DNA of 64,000 bases, taken from Myxococcales bacterium (GTDB lineage Bacteria > Myxococcota > Polyangia > Nannocystales > Nannocystaceae). Location: positions 62,001 to 126,000 of the forward strand of contig JAEUJW010000040.1 in NCBI GenBank assembly GCA_016793465.1, read 5' to 3'. This document shows positions 45,232-53,683 of the stretch, piece by piece (the stretch's first letter is position 1; the number at the start of each line of letters is the position of its first letter). The notes beneath the pieces are model-generated. The model did no database searches, was not told the origin of the DNA, and saw only the letters and a program-made list of their open reading frames with translations. Position numbers and translations under genes: made by a program.

Positions 45232-46404
45232 ATGACCATCACCCGCCTCCACCTCAAGAACTTCACCGTCTTCGAGGACACGAAGTTCGAGTTCTGCCCC
45301 GGCATCAACGTGCTCATCGGCGAGAACGCCACCGGCAAGACCCACGTTCTAAAAACTCTGTACGCCAGCCGCACCGCGCTCGACCACGAGTCAGTCCCCG
45401 GTATCAAAGAGCCACTCCTGTTCTCATTCCACGTCCTGCGCTCCTTTTTCGGCCTGCGTGCCATCAATGCCGATCAGCTCCGCCGTCACGGCGGTCCGTT
45501 CAACGACACGCGCGCGATAGTCGATTTCGCTGACGCACCCGCGAGCCGCCTCGCCCTCACCGGTCCCAGCTCCACCGTCACACTACCTGTCGATCCTTCA
45601 CTCGGTATTTCGAGATCGAACGCCCGCCACAACGTCTTCATCCCCCCGCGCGACGTGCTCGCCATGTACCCCGGCTTCACCGCCGCCTTCGAGAACCGCG
45701 AGCTCAGCTTCGACGCCACTCACTACGACCTCTGCCGCCAGCTCTCCGCCGCCCGTCTGCGCGGCAAGGCGGCCAGGACCTTCGCCCACCTGCTCGCCCC
45801 GATCGAGGCCATCCTCGGCGGCGAGGTCCTGCTCGAGCACGACGGATTCCACGTCCGCGGCCCGCACGGCGACGTCGCCGCTCCGTTCCTCGCCGAGGGC
45901 TGGCGCAAGCTCGCCACCCTCGCCTACCTGATCGCCAACGGCTCGCTCCACTCCAAGAGCATCCTCTTCATCGACGAGCCCGAGTCGAGTTTGAATCCCA
46001 CGCTGACCGTGCAGCTCGTCGAGATCCTGCGCCACCTCGCCCACGCCGGCGTCCAGATCTTCCTCGCCAGCCACGACTACCTGCTCGTCCACCGCCTCTC
46101 ACAGGCGGCCGAACACGCGCTCGAGCCGAGCGTCCCCCTGCGGTTCTTCGCCCTCCACCGTCCGGACCCCGCCGCGCCGGTCCAGGTCGAGACCGCCGAC
46201 ACCCTCGCCCAGATCGACCACAACGCGATCCTCGCCGAGTTCGCCCGCTACTACGACGACGAGCAGCGCTACACCCTCCGCGACCTCGTCGCGGACGCGT
46301 CGACCCCGACGCCGGCGAAGAAGTCCGCGAAGAAGTCGGCCAAAACGACGAGCAAACGCCCGGCCGCGAACAAGACCTCGAAGAAGCCGAGCAAACGCGC
46401 ATGA
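45232..46404 (+). CDS. OLD/RecF-like AAA ATPase with histone H1-like tail
   Basis: 390 residues from ATG at 45232. ABC-type ATPase of the AAA_15/AAA_21 group: LKNFTVFEDTKFEF start, Walker A GENATGKT (residues 30-37), an LAEGWRKLATLAYLI signature-like helix, Walker B with ILFIDEPESSLNP and the H-loop FLASHDYLLV. There is no TOPRIM domain, unlike OLD or GajA. The last ~35 residues are Lys/Ser/Thr-rich (AKKSAKKSAKTT) and resemble an H1 tail. Codon use in the first 130 codons is less GC-rich than in the neighbours. The stop overlaps the next start as ATGA, so the two proteins are probably made together. Such ATPases with a small effector gene are common in phage defence; that role is inferred. 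Confidence 0.85.
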   Translation: MTITRLHLKNFTVFEDTKFEFCPGINVLIGENATGKTHVLKTLYASRTALDHESVPGIKEPLLFSFHVLRSFFGLRAINADQLRRHGGPFNDTRAIVDFADAPASRLALTGPSSTVTLPVDPSLGISRSNARHNVFIPPRDVLAMYPGFTAAFENRELSFDATHYDLCRQLSAARLRGKAARTFAHLLAPIEAILGGEVLLEHDGFHVRGPHGDVAAPFLAEGWRKLATLAYLIANGSLHSKSILFIDEPESSLNPTLTVQLVEILRHLAHAGVQIFLASHDYLLVHRLSQAAEHALEPSVPLRFFALHRPDPAAPVQVETADTLAQIDHNAILAEFARYYDDEQRYTLRDLVADASTPTPAKKSAKKSAKTTSKRPAANKTSKKPSKRA

Positions 46405-47000
46405 CCGCCGGCCCGTGCAGCTTCCGCGAAGGCGACCTCGACTTCGCCTTCGACGCGTCCTGGACCCTCGTCTCGAAGTGGGACGACGCGGCGTCGTACC
46501 GCAAGGGCGTCGGCCAGGTCGAGGGCACGACCGCCGTCGACTTCATCGGCCTCCGCGCCGACGAGCTGTTCTTCCTCGAGGTCAAGGACTACCGCGCCAG
46601 CGAGCGCACCCCTCCGACCAGGCAAGTCCTCCGCGACGGCGGCAGCAACCTCGTCACGGTCGTCGCCAGCAAGCTCCGCGACTCCGTCGCCGGCATCGTC
46701 GGCGCCGGCCGCCTCGACCGCGACTCCGACACAACGACCCTCCTACGCCACCTCGCCGACACGAACACCCGCGTCTGGGCGATCCTGTGGATCGAGCACG
46801 CCGCCACCCTCCCCGGCGTCAAACCCCGCGTCCAGAACCTGCGCAACCGGGCCCGCGGCGGCGTCGAGCTCGACCGTCTACAGGCCGCCGTCCGCTGGCT
46901 CGGCGCGCGCGCCCTGATCTGCTCGCGCGACGATCGCGTGCACATCGACGGCCTCTCCGTGCGCAGCACCGCCGGCGCGACCCGTCGCACGGGTCACTGA
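46401..47000 (+). CDS. Putative PD-(D/E)XK-type nuclease partner of the ATPase
   Basis: 199 residues, starting with ATG at 46401 inside the stop of the ATPase gene (four-base overlap, translational coupling). No family is recognised with certainty. The segment DFIGLRADELFFLEVKDYR has Asp47, Glu60 and Lys62 in the D-x(n)-E-x-K arrangement with hydrophobic strand residues around them, the core of PD-(D/E)XK nucleases. Before it, FAFDASWTLVSKWDD and GVGQVEGTT fit the leading helix/strand. After it come RQVLRDGGSNLVTVVASKLRDSV and WAILWIEHAATLPG. It is probably the effector of an ATPase-controlled module; the target could be DNA or RNA. It is convergent with the next gene, three bases away. Confidence 0.6.
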   Translation: MTAGPCSFREGDLDFAFDASWTLVSKWDDAASYRKGVGQVEGTTAVDFIGLRADELFFLEVKDYRASERTPPTRQVLRDGGSNLVTVVASKLRDSVAGIVGAGRLDRDSDTTTLLRHLADTNTRVWAILWIEHAATLPGVKPRVQNLRNRARGGVELDRLQAAVRWLGARALICSRDDRVHIDGLSVRSTAGATRRTGH

Positions 47001-47003
47001 GCC

Positions 47004-48749
47004 TCAGCGCCCCTTCACGCCCCGCCGCGCCCGCCGCTCGCGGTGCTCGTACACGTGCAGCCGCCCGAACTTCCTGGCGAGCACGTAGTCCCGGCGGAAG
47101 ATCGCGTCCAGCTGTTTGAACTGCTTCATCGGGTCCTTCTTGACCCCCGGGAAGAACACCGCCGCCTTCACCACGAACGCCGGCGGCGAACGCTTAAAAT
47201 CTGCCAGCAACCTGTCCGCGTGCGGCCCCGGCTTAAAATCGGCCGACCGCGAGCGCGTGAACATCCCGTTCTGGTTGTACTCGGTGACCTGCCCCAGCAC
47301 TTTGAAAATTGCCGACGGCGAGCGCCGCTCCGAATGAAAGTAGGCGGCCCAGCCCGCCCAGCCCCACACCAGCACGCGCTCGTCGGGGGTCGTGCGCCGG
47401 CGGACGAACTCGCCGGCCTTCGCCGCGTTCTTGCTGCCGCGGTAGTCGATCGCCGCCGCCCGCCCGAGGGGGATCGCCGCCACCAGCGTCGTCGCCACCA
47501 GCGCGACCCCGACGCTCAACCCGAGGCCCCAGCCCTTGCGGCGCCGCCACCACGCCAGCCCCAGCGGGTGCACCGCCAGCAGCGCCAGCGCCGGCAGGTA
47601 CTGCGGCAGATAATGAATGTAGTACCGCATCCCGCCGAGCCCGCAGCCGATCACGCTCATCACCCACAGGATCACCTGCGGGGCCAGCGGCGCCGCGAAC
47701 CTGTCCTCCAGGACATCTCCGCTCCGTCGCGCCCGCCGGGCCCACAGCGCCCCGACCAGCACCGCCGCCGCCAGCAGCGTGTGCAGCGGGAACACGCGCG
47801 CGTGCTGCAGCAAGATCTTGCCCGAGCGCAGCCACCACAGCCCCTCCGGCCGCACCCGCGCCGCGTAGTCGGCCGCCTCCGCGATCGGCAGCAGCGCCGC
47901 CAGCAGCTCGGCCAGCGCCCCGCGCGAGGCGAACCACGCCAGCAGCGGCAGCAGCCCCAGCCCCGCCCCGAGCGGCCACAACAGCCACGCCCACGCGCGC
48001 GCGCCCGGCTCGCCCCGTCTGTGGCCCCACCACCACACCAGCGCGAACACCGGCGCCAGCACCACCGCGTGCCCCTTCAACGCCAGCGCCAGCCCGGCGC
48101 ACGCCCCCGCCGCGGCGTGCAGCCACAGCCGCCCGCCGCGGATCGCCGCGATCAGGCAGGCGAACGCCCACGCGTACGCCGTCGCCATCCACGCCGAATA
48201 ATTAAGATCGAACACCCCGATCGTCGCGAGGTACAGCAGCACCGCCGCGCCCGCGGTCGTCACCCGCCCGTACAGCGCCCGCGCGGCGAGCCACACCGCC
48301 GGCGCCGCCAGCAGGCACCAGCCGACGTACGCCGCCTCGAGCGCCGCCAGCGAGCGAGCGAACGCCGCGAACACCCCCGCGAACACGAAGAACGTGCCCG
48401 GCGGCTTCATGTCGATCGCGTCGACGTACGGCACCCCGCCCGCGCGCAGCAGATCGGCCTCGTACAGGATCCCCGCGATGTCGGCGTTGCCGAGCCCGGC
48501 GATCGGGTGCCACGCCCGCGTCGCCAGCAGCAACACCACGCCCGCGGCCACCAGCCCCGCCGCCCGCCACGCGTCCGCGCGCGCGCTCGCGGTGTCCGGC
48601 GGATCGACGTTCGCCGCGATGTTCTCCGCAGCGCCCGCGCCCGGGTCCACCGGCCCCTGTCGCCGCCCGCCCTCCGTCGCTCCGCCCGGGTCCTGCATCG
48701 CGTCGGGATCTTGCCTGCCTCCGGGCCCGGGCGCATCATCCGCGGCCAT
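47004..48749 (-). CDS. GT-C-like membrane glycosyltransferase
   Basis: 581 residues from ATG at 48749, preceded on the coding strand by a strong GGAGGAGG-type ribosome-binding stretch. After a ~60-residue Pro/Gly/Asp-rich start there are about 10-12 hydrophobic segments. The first periplasmic loop reads GILYEADLLRAGGVPYVDAIDMKPPGTFFVF, closely like ArnT/PMT/GT39-type lipid-linked sugar transferases, which have the GG-x-PYxDxxDxKPPG motif. The C-terminal ~150 residues are soluble (LVWGWAGWAAYFHSERRS, FVVKAAVFFPGVKKDPM). The expected paired acidic residues of the GT-C active site are not all evident. Inner membrane; donor and acceptor unknown. Its start codon overlaps the start codon of the divergent lipoprotein gene. 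Confidence 0.72.
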   Translation of the reverse strand: MAADDAPGPGGRQDPDAMQDPGGATEGGRRQGPVDPGAGAAENIAANVDPPDTASARADAWRAAGLVAAGVVLLLATRAWHPIAGLGNADIAGILYEADLLRAGGVPYVDAIDMKPPGTFFVFAGVFAAFARSLAALEAAYVGWCLLAAPAVWLAARALYGRVTTAGAAVLLYLATIGVFDLNYSAWMATAYAWAFACLIAAIRGGRLWLHAAAGACAGLALALKGHAVVLAPVFALVWWWGHRRGEPGARAWAWLLWPLGAGLGLLPLLAWFASRGALAELLAALLPIAEAADYAARVRPEGLWWLRSGKILLQHARVFPLHTLLAAAVLVGALWARRARRSGDVLEDRFAAPLAPQVILWVMSVIGCGLGGMRYYIHYLPQYLPALALLAVHPLGLAWWRRRKGWGLGLSVGVALVATTLVAAIPLGRAAAIDYRGSKNAAKAGEFVRRRTTPDERVLVWGWAGWAAYFHSERRSPSAIFKVLGQVTEYNQNGMFTRSRSADFKPGPHADRLLADFKRSPPAFVVKAAVFFPGVKKDPMKQFKQLDAIFRRDYVLARKFGRLHVYEHRERRARRGVKGR

Positions 48750-49257
48750 GACGAAGACCTCCTCCCTCCTCCTCGCCTGTACCCTCCTCGCCTGCGGCGG
48801 CGACGGCGGCGGCGGCAGCGTCGACTCCGGCCTGCCCGCCGAGAAGAAAGGCAGCGAGCTGTCCGAGTCCGAGGGCGCCACCCTCTGCGAGGCCCAGTCG
48901 GACCACCTCGGCACCCTCGTGTCCGAGCAGGACGCCCACCGCTTCACCTGCGTCGGCACCGGCATCACCGCCGCGCTGCTCGGCGACGGCAGCGTCATGT
49001 CGTGCCAGATCGTCTACGACATGTGCATCAAGACGGAGCCCGAGCCCAGCGAGCCCGGCACCTGCACGCTCACGTTCCTCGACACCTGCGACGCCACCGT
49101 CGCCGAGATCGAGGCCTGCCTGACCGCCCGCAACGAGCTGCTGGCCGACAGCTTCAAGAGCGCCTCCTGCGAGGACGTCAAGAACACCGCCCCGAGCGAG
49201 CCCGAGTCGCCCGCCGCGTGCAGCAGCATCAAGTCGACCTGCCCCGGCATCGGTTGA
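48748..49257 (+). CDS. Lipoprotein with Cys-rich, Glu-rich mature part, unknown function
   Basis: 169 residues from ATG at 48748. The N-terminus TKTSSLLLACTLLAC is a textbook lipoprotein signal with lipobox LLAC, followed by a Gly/Asp spacer (GGDGGGGSVDSG). The mature domain has about nine Cys residues at spacings that suggest disulfides (LCEAQSDH, FTCVGTG, SCQIVYDMC, CTLTFLDTCDAT, ACLTARNE, SCEDVKN, ACSSIKSTC). No family recognised. It shares the tetranucleotide CATG with the start of the minus-strand membrane protein, so both genes begin at practically the same base pair; no plus-strand ribosome-binding site is visible. Confidence 0.68.
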   Translation: MTKTSSLLLACTLLACGGDGGGGSVDSGLPAEKKGSELSESEGATLCEAQSDHLGTLVSEQDAHRFTCVGTGITAALLGDGSVMSCQIVYDMCIKTEPEPSEPGTCTLTFLDTCDATVAEIEACLTARNELLADSFKSASCEDVKNTAPSEPESPAACSSIKSTCPGIG

Positions 49258-49305
49258 CCCCAGGCCGCGACCGCGGGCGCAGGACTCGGGTAGACTGCCG
49301 CCCGC

Positions 49306-51636
49306 GTGACCGACCCGACCCCACGGCCCTCCGCACCTCCGGGCAAACTCGCCGCCGCCCTGTTCGCCGCCACCATCGGCGTCGGGGCGTTCCTCCTGTT
49401 CCAGGTCCAGTTCATCCTCGGCAAGCAGGTGCTCCCGTGGTTCGGCGGCGCCCCGGCGGTGTGGACCACCTGCATGCTGTTCTTCCAGGTGCTGCTGCTG
49501 CTCGGCTACGGTTACGCCCACCTGCTCGGCAGCAGCCAGGACCCCGCCCGCCAGCGCACGATCCACCTCGCCGCGCTCGCGCTCGCGGCCGTCCTCTTGC
49601 TCATCCGCGTCGCCCTGTGGCCCTCGCCGATCACCCCGTCCGACGCGTGGAAGCCCGGCTCCGGCGACGACCCCATCGTCGCCATCCTCGGCCTCCTGCT
49701 GTTCACCATCGGCCTGCCGTTCCTCGTGCTCTCGGCCACCGGGCCGCTGCTGCAGAACTGGTTTAGCCGCTGCTTCCCCGGCAGCTCGCCCTACCGCCTG
49801 TACGCCCTGTCCAACCTCGGCTCGCTGCTCGGCCTGCTCAGCTACCCGTTCCTGCTCGAGCCGAGCCTCCCGCTCGCCGGCCAGGGCTGGGTGTGGTCGC
49901 TCGGCTTCGTCGTGTTCGCGCTCGGCTGCGGCGCCTGCGCCGTGCAGGTCGGCCGCACCGCGCCGCTGCCCGCGACCGGTCCTTCGGGACAGGTCAGCGC
50001 CCCGCCCACCCTGGCCCGCCGGTCGCTGTGGTTCGCCCTGGCCATGGTCGCCTCGGTGCTCCTGCTCGCGATCACCAGCCAGATCTCGCTCGAGGTCGCC
50101 GTCATCCCGTTCCTGTGGATGGTCCCGCTCTCGCTCTACCTGCTCAGCTTCATCGTCTGCTTCGAGTACGAGCGCCTGTACCGCCGCGGCCTGTGGATGC
50201 CGCTGCTGCTGCTCGGCGCCGGCGGCACCGCGGCGATCATCCGCATCGGCGTCGACGCGCCCATGCTCGTGCAGCTCGGCGTCTACCTGCTCACGCTGTT
50301 CGCCGCCTGCATGGTCTGCCACGGCGAGGTCGTGCGCCACAAACCCGACCCCCGCTACCTCACCGGCTTCTACCTCATGGTCTCGGCCGGCGGCGCCGCC
50401 GGCGGCATCTTCACCGGCGTGCTCGCGCCCAACGTGTTCCCCGACCTGTGGGAGCTCCCGCTCGCCCTGCTCGCCGCCTGCGCCCTCACCATCGGCGTCA
50501 TCCTGCGCAGCACCCCCGCCCCCGCCGGCCTCGGGCCCGGCGCCGTCGTGCTCGGCGGCCTCATCCTCATCGGCTCCGCCGTGCTCGTCGGCGGCGTCGC
50601 CGGCAACGGCGACCACGTCGTCACCGCCGTGGTCGCCGGCGTGCTGCTGCTCATCGGCCTCGTGCTCGCGTTCGTCGGCAAGCGCATGTTCACCGCGCTC
50701 GGCGCCGGCAAGCTCGTCGCCCGCGTGCAGGGCCTGCGCTGGGTGCTCGGCTGCGCCGGCCTGCTGTCCTGGCTGCTCGCGCTGGCCGCCGTGCTCGCCT
50801 GGCACGCCCACGACGAGCTCGACGACTACATCCACATCGACCGCGGGTTCTTCGGCGTGCTGAAGGTCGACCAGGACGCGACCGCCGCCGGCGAGACGCG
50901 CACGCGCCTGAAGCACGGCCGCATCATCCACGGCATCCAGTTCGAAGACCCCGACCTCGCGCGCATGCCGACCAGCTACTACGGCCCCAACAGCGCGGTC
51001 GGCCTGGCGATCCGCCAGCACCCGCGGCGCCTCGCCGGCCAGCCGATGAAGCTCGGGTTCGTCGGCCTCGGCACCGGCACGCTGGCGACCTACGGGGCCG
51101 AAGGCGACACGGTCCGCTTCTACGAGATCAACCCCGACGTCGTCGCCCTGTCGGCCGGCCCGGAGGCGCTGTTCACCTACGTGCGCGACTGCAAGGCCAC
51201 CGTCGAGATCTCGCTGGGCGACGCCCGCGTCAACCTCGAGCGCGAGCCCCCGCAGAAGTTTCAGGTGCTCGCGCTCGACGCCTTCAGCTCGGACTCGATC
51301 CCCGCCCATCTCCTGACCCTCGAGGCCGGCCGGCTGTACCTGCGTCACCTCGCCGACGACGGCATCCTCGCCGTCCACATCAGCAACCGCTACCTCGACC
51401 TCGAGCCGGTGGTCCGCGGCCTCGCCGACGCGCTCGGCATGACCGTCGTGCTCATCGAGGACTCCGAGTCCAACGACATGGTCTGGCAGTCCGACTGGAT
51501 GCTGCTCGCCCGCGACGAGGCGCTGCTCGCCGCGCCCGAGATCCAGGGCGCCGTCGCCGAACCCGCCGCCGCCGACGGCCTCTACCCGCTGTGGACCGAC
51601 GCCTACTCAAACCTCCTGCAAGTGTTCAAGGGCTGA
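49306..51636 (+). CDS. Membrane-fused spermidine synthase-like protein
   Basis: 776 residues from GTG at 49306. About 12 transmembrane helices fill residues 15-500 (GKLAAALFAATIGVGAFLLFQVQFILGKQVLPW at the start is typical of this family). A charged loop follows, then an aminopropyl/methyltransferase-type domain from about residue 575: VGLGTGTLATYG, FYEINPDVVALS, GDARVNLE and the acidic core LALDAFSSDSIPAHLLT. The DAFSSDxIP segment is strongly conserved among these fused proteins and corresponds to the catalytic Asp region of spermidine synthase. Natural substrate unknown. It is longer in membrane part and shorter at the C-terminus than the related protein at 3836. Inner membrane. Confidence 0.82.
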   Translation: MTDPTPRPSAPPGKLAAALFAATIGVGAFLLFQVQFILGKQVLPWFGGAPAVWTTCMLFFQVLLLLGYGYAHLLGSSQDPARQRTIHLAALALAAVLLLIRVALWPSPITPSDAWKPGSGDDPIVAILGLLLFTIGLPFLVLSATGPLLQNWFSRCFPGSSPYRLYALSNLGSLLGLLSYPFLLEPSLPLAGQGWVWSLGFVVFALGCGACAVQVGRTAPLPATGPSGQVSAPPTLARRSLWFALAMVASVLLLAITSQISLEVAVIPFLWMVPLSLYLLSFIVCFEYERLYRRGLWMPLLLLGAGGTAAIIRIGVDAPMLVQLGVYLLTLFAACMVCHGEVVRHKPDPRYLTGFYLMVSAGGAAGGIFTGVLAPNVFPDLWELPLALLAACALTIGVILRSTPAPAGLGPGAVVLGGLILIGSAVLVGGVAGNGDHVVTAVVAGVLLLIGLVLAFVGKRMFTALGAGKLVARVQGLRWVLGCAGLLSWLLALAAVLAWHAHDELDDYIHIDRGFFGVLKVDQDATAAGETRTRLKHGRIIHGIQFEDPDLARMPTSYYGPNSAVGLAIRQHPRRLAGQPMKLGFVGLGTGTLATYGAEGDTVRFYEINPDVVALSAGPEALFTYVRDCKATVEISLGDARVNLEREPPQKFQVLALDAFSSDSIPAHLLTLEAGRLYLRHLADDGILAVHISNRYLDLEPVVRGLADALGMTVVLIEDSESNDMVWQSDWMLLARDEALLAAPEIQGAVAEPAAADGLYPLWTDAYSNLLQVFKG

Positions 51637-51894
51637 GCCACTTCGCGCACTCCAACATTCCGATCGGGCACTCGATCTCCCTCGGACCACGCGTCGCGAC
51701 TACGCTCCGCGTCCTGAATTAAAAAATTAAACACCGTGCGTGTGGCGGCCTCGTTGTGAATAGCCCCGCCACACGCACGGTCTGAGGGGCCCCTCGGGCT
51801 CCAGTACGCGCGCCGCCGAACCCCCCACGCAGGCCGACGACGTACCGAGCCCCCTGCCTCCATCACACCCGGTCGATTGACTCACGGAGGGTTT
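51637..51894 (+). promoter_or_regulatory. Structured intergenic region upstream of the DUF1571 gene
   Basis: It contains a 15-base A/T-only run (51718-51732), then a perfect 16-bp inverted repeat with a 17-base loop (arms 51733-51748 and 51766-51781), then a 12-base perfect palindrome GAGGGGCCCCTC at 51784-51795. GGAGGG at 51886-51891 is the ribosome-binding site for the ATG at 51895. The large hairpin could terminate the preceding gene, or, read on the minus strand where a T-rich run follows it, act as an intrinsic terminator. It could also be an operator or 5'-UTR element; the sequence does not decide. Confidence 0.55.
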
Positions 51895-52689
51895 ATGAAG
51901 AAGCTCCCGCCCATGTTTGCCATTGGTCTGCGCGCCTCGCGTTGGGGCGCATTTTTCGTTCTCGCGGGTCTCCTGCACCAGCCGCACGCGTCGGCGCAGG
52001 ACGCCGTCGCTGCTGCGCCGGTGTCCGACGCCCAGCGGCTGCGCGACGAGGTCTACGCCATGGAGCGCGCCTACGCCGGCGTGAAGGACTACACCGCGAC
52101 GTTCTACAAGCAGGAGCGCGTGAAGGGCTCGCTGCTGCCGGTCGAGACCGTGCTGCTCAAGTTCCGCAAGCCGTTTAGCGTGTACCTGCGCTGGACCGGC
52201 GACAACTTCAACGGCCGCGAGGTGCTCTACGTGCGCGGCTGGAACGACGACAAGATCCGGGCGCACCAGGGCTCGTTCCCCGACATCACCGTCAACCTCC
52301 AGCCCGACGCCGCGCTGGCGATGAAGGGCAACCGCCACCCCATCACCGACCTCGGCTTCGGCGAGGTCATCGACAAGGTGGTGCGCGCCGCCAAGCTCAG
52401 CGAGATGCGCCCGCAGGACAACGTGCAGTACGTCGACCACGGCGAATCGACGCTCTACGGCGCGCGCGTCCACTGCATCGAGTCGATCGCCCCGGTCAAG
52501 AAGTTCTCCCCGTACTACTCGCACCGCGCCAAGGTCTGCATCGACCAGAAGACCAGGATGCCGGTGCGCATCACCATCTGGGACGACGAGGACACCCTCG
52601 TCGAGGACTACGGCTTCGCCAACATCCGCCTCAACGCCGGCCTGACCGACGCCGACTTCGACCCGAACAACAGCAACTACAACTTCTGA
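51895..52689 (+). CDS. Exported DUF1571 family protein
   Basis: 264 residues from ATG at 51895 with GGAGGG four bases upstream; an in-frame ATG at 51877 is less likely. A signal peptide (KKLPPMFAIGL...AFFVLAGLLHQPHASA) is followed by a mature domain with the DUF1571 pattern: YAGVKDYTATFYKQERVKG, LKFRKPFSVYLRWTG, GREVLYVRGWNDDKI, then HPITDLGFGEVI and MPVRITIWDDED. DUF1571 proteins are predicted periplasmic, related in fold to the LolA/LolB/outer-membrane lipoprotein-carrier group; function not established. Codon use matches the resident genome. A strong hairpin follows the gene at 52710-52749. Confidence 0.85.
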   Translation: MKKLPPMFAIGLRASRWGAFFVLAGLLHQPHASAQDAVAAAPVSDAQRLRDEVYAMERAYAGVKDYTATFYKQERVKGSLLPVETVLLKFRKPFSVYLRWTGDNFNGREVLYVRGWNDDKIRAHQGSFPDITVNLQPDAALAMKGNRHPITDLGFGEVIDKVVRAAKLSEMRPQDNVQYVDHGESTLYGARVHCIESIAPVKKFSPYYSHRAKVCIDQKTRMPVRITIWDDEDTLVEDYGFANIRLNAGLTDADFDPNNSNYNF

Positions 52690-52709
52690 CGCCCGCCGTC
52701 GGAGGAGCC

Positions 52710-52749
52710 AGCGGAGCGACCCGGACCGAGCGGCCCGGGTCGCTCCGCT
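52710..52749 (+). terminator. Perfect 15-bp hairpin after the DUF1571 gene
   Basis: Left arm 52710-52724 (AGCGGAGCGACCCGG), ten-base loop, right arm 52735-52749. No long T-run follows. It sits 20 bases after the stop and could serve both the DUF1571 gene and minus-strand transcription arriving from the right. Confidence 0.65.
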
Positions 52750-52846
52750 TCGTCGTCCCGTCGCTGCGGCGTCACGGGTCGAGGTGCGGCAGGCTGTCCC
52801 CCGAGGACATCCGCCGCGCCGTCGACCGGCTCGCTCGCATCTCCGC

Positions 52847-53041
52847 TCACTGCGGCACCACGCACTGCGCGTTGGCGTTGGCCGCCGAGTTGTTGTCCTC
52901 GTTGCACTCCGGGACCACGCCCGACTGCGCGTCGACGCCGTCGACGGCCACGAAGATCGGCACCGGGTCGGGCGACATCAGCGCGTACGGCAGCAGCGGG
53001 CCCTTGGTCGGCAGCAGCCCGAGGTCGGCGTTCGGCTCGTC
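52847..53041 (-). pseudogene. Stranded C-terminal fragment of a secreted protein
   Basis: The minus-strand frame ending at TGA 52847-52849 encodes about 64 residues with resident-like codon use: DLGLLPTKGPLLPYALM, PVPIFVAVDGVDAQ, and a terminal PECNEDNNSAANANAQC. The ECNEDNN pattern resembles the end of CARDB/FG-GAP-type surface proteins of myxobacteria. There is no start codon: going upstream the frame meets the TAA that ends the response regulator at 53042-53044. The 5' part of the gene is gone, replaced at about 53041 by the two-component block. It is therefore best read as the remainder of a resident gene cut by an insertion or rearrangement. Confidence 0.6.
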
Positions 53042-53683
53042 TTACCCGTTCTTCAGCCAACCCTGCTGCAGCGCGTGGCGAACGACGCTTGCGCGGGTCT
53101 TCAGGCCGAGCTTCGCCATCGCGCCGAGCTTGCAGATCTCGACCGTCGCCGCATCGAGTCGCAGGCGCGCGGCGATCTCCCTGTCGAGGAGGCTCCGCGC
53201 GACGAGGCGGAGCACATCGATCTCGCGTTCGGTCAGGGCATCGCCGATCGGTGTCTCGTCGCTGGCCGGCTCTGCGACGACCTGCGCCGCGACCGAGGGA
53301 TCTATGTAGGTCGTGCCCGCGGCCGCGTCACGGATCGCCCGCACCAGGTCCTCGACGGCCGCCCGCTTCAACACGAACCCGGCCGCCCCCGCGGCCATGA
53401 GCTGTTGCAGGTATCCACGATCTTCGTGCGCGGTCAGGGCGACGACGCGGACCTCGGGGCAGCGTCGGTGCAGCTCGCGCGTCGCCTCCACGCCGTTCAT
53501 GCCGGGCATCGAGACGTCCATCACCACGACGTCGGGGCGGACCATGGCGGTCTGCCGGACCGCGGACTCCCCGTCCGACGCCTCGCCGACGACCGCCATG
53601 TCGGGCAGGGCTTCGATCATCGCGCGCAGGCCGCTGCGCACGACGGGGTGGTCGTCGGCCAAGAGCACCCTCAGCTTGCTCAC
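53042..53683 (-). CDS. NarL/FixJ-type response regulator
   Basis: 213 residues from GTG at 53683. Receiver domain: acidic pair D10-D11, phosphoacceptor Asp56 in VVVMDVSMPGMNG, Thr/Ser-type ALTAHED and the conserved Lys in GFVLKRAA. C-terminal LuxR-type HTH from about residue 148: LTEREIDVLRLVARSLLDREIAARL, ending GLKTRASVVRHALQQGW. The part before the recognition helix (ATVEICKLGAMAKLGL) departs from the usual TVxxHRxxIxxKLG. It is divergent from the histidine kinase at 53920, its likely cognate sensor. The 3' end abuts the gene fragment at 52847-53041. Confidence 0.9.
   Translation of the reverse strand: MSKLRVLLADDHPVVRSGLRAMIEALPDMAVVGEASDGESAVRQTAMVRPDVVVMDVSMPGMNGVEATRELHRRCPEVRVVALTAHEDRGYLQQLMAAGAAGFVLKRAAVEDLVRAIRDAAAGTTYIDPSVAAQVVAEPASDETPIGDALTEREIDVLRLVARSLLDREIAARLRLDAATVEICKLGAMAKLGLKTRASVVRHALQQGWLKNG

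Noticed and set aside
40633..45345. 1,570-codon minus-strand frame opposite alpha-2-macroglobulin gene 2
   Set aside because: Same compositional artefact; no start signal or motif, and the plus-strand protein is convincing along its full length.
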